This document shows positions 58,309 through 64,000 of a stretch of DNA of 64,000 nt, one piece after another. The stretch is from Adenophora triphylla var. japonica (taxonomy: Eukaryota; Streptophyta; Magnoliopsida; Asterales; Campanulaceae), in NCBI GenBank assembly GCA_022495995.1, contig JAFEMH010006934.1, forward strand, positions 44,159 to 108,158, written 5' to 3'. Both the position numbers and the translations under genes were made by a program. The notes below the pieces were generated by a model that was not told the origin of the DNA, did not search any database, and worked only from the letters and a program-made list of their open reading frames with translations. Positions within the stretch are counted from its first letter, which is position 1. Each line of letters starts with the position of its first letter.

Positions 58309-59980
58309 TGTGAATGTGTGCCCAAATTTTTGTTTTTATTGGATTCACGCGAGTTTGAAGACATCCGAGTTTAATTGAAAAACGGAGTCGCCACGCCATT
58401 TTGATTACCTCAAAACTTTGAAAAAAAGGTTTTTACTTGGGTTCGGAGGTTAAGTTACCCCTTGGGAAGAACGTTTGGCGTTCACCCAAAGTGCCTTGCC
58501 GGAGCAAGTCTCCCAAGATTTCAGTAATCGTGCTTGCTTGCGTGCTTTCTTGTGTGCATGTGTTTGAGAAAAAAGGGGGGGAATGTCCCAAGTTGTCTTC
58601 CGGACGTACAAACCATTTGTTGGTTGTCGCTCGGGATTCCTTGGAATTTTATGTATTTGGGATTATGATCCCGTCCTCATCTTATGACTTGTGATCATCG
58701 CATTTTAACCTCGGGACCCTCGGGACTTGCGTGATCGAGAGAATGTCTCTTTTATAGTCAAAGATGAGGTTATTTAGAAAAGGAGGATCCTTAGCCCATC
58801 AATCCTACGCTTTAAGACGGTCGAGCTCGTATAGAGGCTTCATACTCTTTCTTAAGCGATAATTGGAGATATAGGGTTCAAGGTTGTCCCTTTCTAAAGA
58901 AGTCGTGAACCTTTAATGGAAGGAACGATGCAAAGATGAGAACTTTTACACCGGTCCGTTCCAAGGTTGCTAATGGGGACATGGGGGAATGCATGTAAAA
59001 ATGATACTTTAGTGAAAAGATGGCATTTTTGGTTTGAAAATGATGCATTTGATTGCAAATGGGTGCTTTTTATGTGAAGAAATAATCTTTGTGCAAAGAG
59101 TGCATCTTTAATGTGAAAAGGGATTTTAAATGGAAAAGGAATGATTTTAATGCATGAAAAATGGGATTTTGGTGCAAAGGATGCACCTTTATGTATGAGA
59201 ATGGTATTTTAATGAAAAGATGACATATTATGTACATAGATATTATCTAAACATCAGGTATTAGCATTATGGGGGTTAACATCAGATTACAGCTTGAAAC
59301 TGTGAAGCTTCTGAAAACTGGCTACTTATGTCGCGTGACATAGGCTGCCTATGTCGCGTGACATAACTAGCCATTTTGCAGAGGCTTTACAGCTGAGGTT
59401 TGCAGAGGTAACAAGGCACCAAAATGGTCGAGTTACTTCACAAACAAATCTCAGGGAGCAGGTTTATCAATAATGAACACTTCAAGAGGGTGTGGATATG
59501 AGGGATCCACACTCATCTTGAGTGTTCATGCAAAACCAAGCCAAACCGGGGCTTTTATAGGAAATGTAATGAAATCAGATGTGGATCTATGAAATATGAA
59601 GCTAAAGCATGCAACTTTATTCAGAATATCACATTATTAAAGCATTTAGCATAGAGATTCCATGTATAATGAAGATAAGGAAAGGAAATGGGTAGAAAAT
59701 CGTTACCCTTGAAGACCACGACCCTCTATATCAAGTTAGATATAGGGGCCTTCAAAACAAGCGGCTTAACGGGATGGGATTGAGCCTTCGTTTCTTGAGA
59801 ATCCTTGGTTCTTGGTGTGTGTATGAAGTGTGTGTGTGGGAAGTGTGTGTGGGATTGATTTGGGAGGATTAGTGGATATTTTGGGGGTATATGAAGAGGG
59901 AGGAGGCTTCTGGGCGTGTTTCCTATAGAGGGGGACTGAGGGGTGGAAGAGGTGTGTCTAAAATGAGAGGTGAAGGCCCA

Positions 59981-59988
59981 TATTTATA
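59981..59988 (-). promoter_or_regulatory. TATA box of LTR E
   Basis: TATTTATA on +, in the same GCC-TATAAATA context as LTRs C and D. Confidence 0.7.
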
Positions 59989-60010
59989 GGCTGCCTGCAT
60001 GGGCTTGTTA

Positions 60011-60250
60011 TGTCGCACGACATAACAGGCCATAACTGCTTTCCTTCTAGAAACATGCAAGGTGGCATGGTTCTAGAACTCTCTCTGGCTGGTTATGTCG
60101 CACGACATAAGTAGCCACATGCAGTTCCTTCTAGAAACATGCAAGGTGGCAGGTTTCTAGAAGGTTTCATGGCCTATTATGTCGCACGACATAAGTAGCC
60201 ACATCTGGATCCTTCTAGAAACATGCAAGGTGGCAGTCTTCTAGAAGGGA
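60011..60250 (-). promoter_or_regulatory. Triplicated 84-bp upstream module of LTR E
   Basis: Each unit holds one TGTCGCACGACA (60,011, 60,096, 60,180) and two TTCTAGAA sites 26 bp apart (60,045/60,071, 60,129/60,155, 60,213/60,239) joined by ACATGCAAGGTGGCA. The unit period is 84-85 bp. TTCTAGAA fits the heat-shock-element core TTCnnGAA. The block starts 23 bp upstream of the TATA box in LTR orientation. LTR C has a single unit. Confidence 0.6.
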
Positions 60251-60430
60251 ATTCCTCATGAAATAAAAACGTGTTTCTTTGGCTCCAGCGATCTCTTATC
60301 CCCTTAGGTGATTTGAAACAGCTTCCGAATTGTTCCGGAACTCCAGGAAAGTCCGGGGAATTACCGGAAAACTTGCCTAAATTGCCGGGAAACTTAACCG
60401 GAAGGCATGAGCCAGATTTGGGTACTTACG

Positions 60431-60633
60431 TAAGCCCTCGGCAATGTCACTTGCAGGGCGAGTGGGGTTGTCGATAGAAAAGGATCCAATCTGGCGAATG
60501 CCGAGACGGATTGGGTGACCAAGTTGGTCGAGTGGCTGGACCTTTTATAAAAGGCTACCTACGTATCCCAGAGGAATCAAGCCTTGATCGTAGTTCAAAC
60601 ATCACTAGATAGTTAGGAACGATGTTTAGGATT
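60431..60633 (-). other. Element E 3' internal end (before the LTR)
   Basis: On - it carries GAACTACGATCAAGGCTTGA ... GGGATACGTAGGTAGCC ... AAAGGTCCAGCCACTCGACC, the counterpart of 58,120-58,200 in element D. Confidence 0.6.
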
Positions 60634-60835
60634 CTTGAGATTTTGACAATTAATGGAGGATGTCACACGATTGACAATTCTTGGAGGATGTCACACGATT
60701 GACAATGCGGGAGGATGTCACACGATTGACAATTCTTTGAGGATGTCACACGATTGACAATTCTTGGAGGATGTCACACGATTGACAATTCTTGGAGGAT
60801 GTCACACGATTGACAATTCTTGGAGGATGTCACGA
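60634..60835. repeat. 28-bp minisatellite (about 7 units)
   Basis: Units of TTGACAATTCTTGGAGG-ATGTCACACGA with one shortened copy near 60,700. Non-coding. Confidence 0.92.
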
Positions 60836-60879
60836 CATTCATTCTTGAGCTAAAGAAGTAAGGTACTATCTCTTTTATG

Positions 60880-61200
60880 ACGGAGATAGAGGAAGCTAAA
60901 GCTTGGAAAAACTTGCTTGGAAAAACTTGAGTGTACTTCTCAATCTCTTTTCGAATTAGAGATATGGGTAACTAAAGATAGAAAAACTTGAGCATACATC
61001 TCAATCTCTTTCGAATCAGAGATAGGGGTAGCTAAAGTTTGAAAAACTTGAGCATACGTCTCAATCTCTTTCGAATCAGAGATATGGGTTGCCAATGACT
61101 TGAGTGACTTAAGCATACGTCACTATTCATGAGAGTAGGTAGCTTAAGTTAAGAAGAACTCGACAATTCGGAGGTTGTCACCTAGCGTTATCCCGTTATA
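60880..61200. repeat. ~60-bp imperfect repeats (about 4 units)
   Basis: Repeated AACTTGAGCATACGTCTCAA ... TCTCTTTCGAATCAGAGATA units. No gene; the rest to 61,400 is purine-rich non-coding sequence. Confidence 0.8.
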
Positions 61201-61417
61201 ACGGAATTAACGGAGGCGGCGGGAAGAAAGCTTAATTGCTTAAGAGATAAGGGATATTTTCTGAAAAAGATGTTATCTTGGTTAAAAGATAACGGAAATT
61301 GCATGCCCAAGTGAAAGGTCTAGGGGCACAAAGGGTAAAACAGGCCTACGGGGGACAAAATCGTGAAATGGAGCCTTCGGGGGCAAAATTGTAAAAATCA
61401 GCCACAGGGGCTTAGTA

Positions 61418-61429
61418 TGTCGCACGGCA
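61418..61429 (+). promoter_or_regulatory. CG-palindrome upstream of the element E PMD pseudogene
   Basis: TGTCGCACGGCA, one base from the LTR E site TGTCGCACGACA, 182 bp upstream of the presumed ATG at 61,611. A TATA-like TTAAAAA lies near 61,452. Confidence 0.5.
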
Positions 61430-61610
61430 TACTTCTTGAGGCCACGCGGGCAGAATCATTAAAAACACGCACGGTCGCCATTTGAAATTCAATTGGACTT
61501 GAAATTGAGAGGGAGGCGACGGTGAGAAGAGAGAGAGAGAGCGAACATCGAGAGGGAGATTGAAGGAAATCGAGAGAAATCTGACACTTCTCGTCCGATT
61601 CAATTGAAGA

Positions 61611-63990
61611 ATGCCTCTAGGCTCTGTCAGGCCAAGAGGGCTTCTCAACATGCCAACTTAGCTACTCGAAGAAAGGGGGTGCAAAGGAATCAACGGCGCG
61701 TTTCTTCCGGAAGCACCAAGAGGAAGATTTCTACCCGCGGCTCGATGGCATACTTCGGATGTTCGGGAAGAAGGAAGAGGTAAGAAACCTAGGGTTTCTT
61801 GAAAATTTCTTTTCAATTTGGGCGAAATTGGATTTGAGCTTCAATGCCTTGGTGACCGGCTTATGAATTAAATCATGAACGGCATGAAATCATAGATTGA
61901 TGTCAGGAAGTGTAATTGCCATGCCATTCATTGATACTGTTTGACCCATTTTTGCTTGGGAGATGATTTTCGTAAATAGCACAGAAATATTAATACTTGT
62001 GCCCTGTTTTCTTGCAGTAAATTATGCACCCCAGTGGCTCTCCAGAGGAGCGATTGGCGAGCTATGGCAGAGCTTGCCGGGTAACGAGGACCGAGATGAC
62101 TCGCCTAAGAGGCAAGATTTATGCTTTGTTGGACTAGGACGATTTTCCCGAGATGGCGAAGGCCATTGGAGCAGAGGCAGCTCGGAAGGAGTGTGGATTT
62201 GGTGAGGGCTTTCGTGAGAATATTGGTGGGAGACCACTCATTAAAGTTTCACTTCTCTTCCAGGGTGAGGGGCGACAGCGGTCACTCCGCTGGATTTTGC
62301 GATCATCACAGATTGCCCCCTTTACGAGATGAGCCGCTATACCTGTGAGGAGCACTCCCGCACTTGCGAGCTGAGCCCCGGCCGACACTGCGTGCTTGAC
62401 ATTTTATGGGCTTACTTGGTTTCGAGTTCCCCATAACAAGAAGGGAATGGATATGAGTTAGGCGAGCCGCATGGCTTGATTGAGGGGCAAGAGGCAGGGG
62501 ACTACCATTGTAGTAGATGATCCGGGTTGAGAGCCGGTGCACAGAGCCGAGAGATCTAGCGAGGGCTTTCTTATGGGTGGGCTTTTCCGACATGTCGTTC
62601 ACATTCACTGCGCAGCATCTACTGCTTTGATTTCCCAGCACATTTTGGAGCTACCGAGAGCACAGGATACCGTTTCTGGGCCCATCTGCCTTATCTGGGG
62701 AGGCAAAGCTTGGAATGAGGATGTATTTGGCTCCTAGATGACGTCATCCGAGGGAAGGGCTGAAGTACTTGCCACTTTGCTTTCAGTCCGGCTTCTCGAG
62801 GTATTCTCTCACCTCGATCTCTTTTCTTTTTGCGCATTTCATTATATCCCTTGTTTTCCCCTGTTTTTGACTTCTTCTTCTCCTTTTCGGCTTGGGCCTT
62901 GAGTAGCTTTGTTTTATGAGTGGCCAGTATATGATGAGTTTCCCTGCCATCACTTTTTCTGGCTTCTTCGTCGGTGGACAAAGAACGCCAGGAATGCACT
63001 GACACCGGACAGGAGGTTCGAGGTGGCGAGATCGCTACCTCCGTATCACATACTGGCCTACATGCACGAGAGGGATTCTGGCGTAGGCCGAAGTGACGCT
63101 TGTTCCTGGGATCGGGCCGTTCACGATGAGACTGAATTTGGATCATGCTTTGCGTACTTGGATGCAGTGTCGCAAAAGCTGGCTAGTGGGCTTGTCAGGA
63201 GACGCCTTGTATCTAGGAGAGAGGGTGTATAGGCGGCATGGGCCGAATAGGCACGCTCGGATTTTGATGATCCTCCGGCTAGGATGTGTTTGCCTCGGCA
63301 GTTGGCGAATGTAGATATATACTACGATTGTAGGCGTGGCAGCACATCTCTGCGGGAGAGGACTATACAGTACGTGGCTAGACATCTTGGTCCCATGAGA
63401 CCGGAGTTGGTTATAGCGCTATTCATGGCGCGGGGCCTTCGGCCCAGCTGCGTAGCTGAGACCTCCTTTTGCCCCTGACTTTCATTACTGATTATCGGGG
63501 TGGCGGACTGCGTAGGGCGAGCTCGTGATATGTGCGAGACTAATCCTCATGGTGCTCCGCGAGGTTTCTAGATCTGTAAAAATGCTTATTCCTTACGTCT
63601 TTTGGATTGATTGCATCTCTTTTTGTTATCAAGAAGCGTATGCGACACTTATTATGCACAGCATAACGGAATGTCGGCTCAGGGCTTCTGAGCGCTTGAC
63701 AGGCATATACAGAAGCGCCAGGCATGATTAGCGAAACTCCGAGAAAGGCATGAGTTTACGGAAGAATGGGTGCCGATCACGAGAGTTCGATTGGTATCTC
63801 TCCACTGACAGTGAGGAGGGAAGAAGAGGCGCTCACGATGACGTGGGCTTCCGAGGCGGGAGCACTAGAGGACCGACGCCTCGAGACAAAAGCTGTAAAT
63901 GTGCCTCTTTACAGAGACCCATTGAGATTGACGATGATGATGAGGATGAGGATGGGGAGGCTGAGACGGCTACTGACTGGAGCTTGACTC
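61611..63990 (+). pseudogene. Decayed PMD gene in element E (antisense to the element)
   Basis: The exon layout parallels gene B. Exon 1 is at about 61,611-61,779 with donor GTAAGA but an early in-frame stop. Exon 2 starts after TTGCAG at 62,018 and is similar to gene B exon 2 at the DNA level (GTGAGGGCTTTCGTGAGAAT, TATTGGTGGGAGACCACTCA). A third exon region shows FYEWPVYDEFPCHH, LRRWTK (about 62,915-62,990) and GLSGDALYLGERVYRRHG (near 63,185-63,240), the last matching gene B. An acidic tail (DDDDEDEDGEAE-like) is near 63,930-63,970. Frames break repeatedly. Confidence 0.65.
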
Positions 63991-64000
63991 TCTTTGTTAT

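Larger units (their letters stand above)
58309..60430 (-). repeat. 3' LTR of element E (2,122 bp)
   Basis: On + it starts TGTGAATGTGTG and ends GGGTACTTACG; the LTR start on - is CGTAAGTACCC, one base off the TG expected. TATA box at 59,988-59,981. Upstream of it is a triplicated 84-bp module; downstream are two TGTCGCGTGACA palindromes (59,329-59,340 and 59,352-59,363). It matches LTR C over most of its length and is longer, partly through the module triplication. Confidence 0.85.
58309..64000 (-). mobile_element. Element E: minus-strand Tat/Ogre-like element, 3' LTR and 3' part of the internal region
   Basis: LTR E (58,309-60,430) is followed rightwards by the internal 3'-end block (60,431-60,600), minisatellites and a PMD-type pseudogene on +, i.e. 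antisense to the element as in D. pol and the 5' LTR should lie beyond 64,000. Its LTR is related to LTR C, while its internal layout resembles D. Confidence 0.8.

Overview
This window is plant nuclear DNA made almost entirely of repeats. TTTAGGG-type telomeric repeats, plant L1-type LINEs, Tat/Ogre-like Ty3/gypsy elements primed by tRNA-Arg, a Sirevirus-like Ty1/copia element and plant-mobile-domain (PMD) genes all point to a flowering plant; I cannot name the species. I see no ordinary single-copy host gene, no tRNA or rRNA gene and no CRISPR. Coordinates were read by eye and may be off by a few bases.

Layout, left to right. (1) 1-10,027: two same-strand L1-type LINEs. LINE-A has ORF1 and ORF2; LINE-B has ORF1 but no ORF2. 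Each ends in a poly(A) tract that passes directly into a telomeric array (CCCTAAA on the + strand). The order LINE-A, telomere, LINE-B, telomere is what repeated additions to a left-facing chromosome end would give. (2) 10,028-13,083: the telomeric array abuts a broken LTR. Behind it is a large inverted repeat whose arms are the LTR end, tRNA-Arg primer-binding site and leader of a Tat/Ogre-like element. The right arm is continuous with a complete minus-strand LTR (13,084-14,807). (3) 14,808-42,354: an array of a ~171-bp satellite. It is interrupted by three copies of one 1.58-kb presumed solo LTR, which recur with 548 bp of satellite as a ~2.13-kb higher-order unit. The first LTR copy is split by a 10.35-kb Sirevirus-like copia element on the minus strand (23,282-33,633), whose gag-pol is broken but whose 728-codon third ORF is open. 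(4) 42,355-58,308: a + strand Tat/Ogre-like element (element D) with LTR, primer-binding site, an unusual protein in the gag position, and protease, RT, RNase H, a second RNase H and integrase, all interrupted. Two antisense genes lie between integrase and the 3' end; one is a spliced PMD gene. (5) 58,309-64,000: a related minus-strand element (element E) inserted 10 bp inside D's 3' LTR. It has a 2.1-kb LTR, minisatellites and a decayed copy of the same PMD gene.

Inferred order of events: satellite array; LTR insertion and segmental duplication; later copia, C, D and E insertions; and, at the left, breakage, telomere capping and LINE additions.

Most interesting pattern: four LTR families (solo LTR, C, D, E) carry short palindromes of the form NNN-CG-NN-CG-NNN just upstream of their TATA boxes, each family with its own arm sequence. 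The D/E version also sits about 150-185 bp upstream of each antisense PMD-type gene. This looks like a shared regulatory site linking the LTR promoters with the cargo genes. The copia element lacks it.
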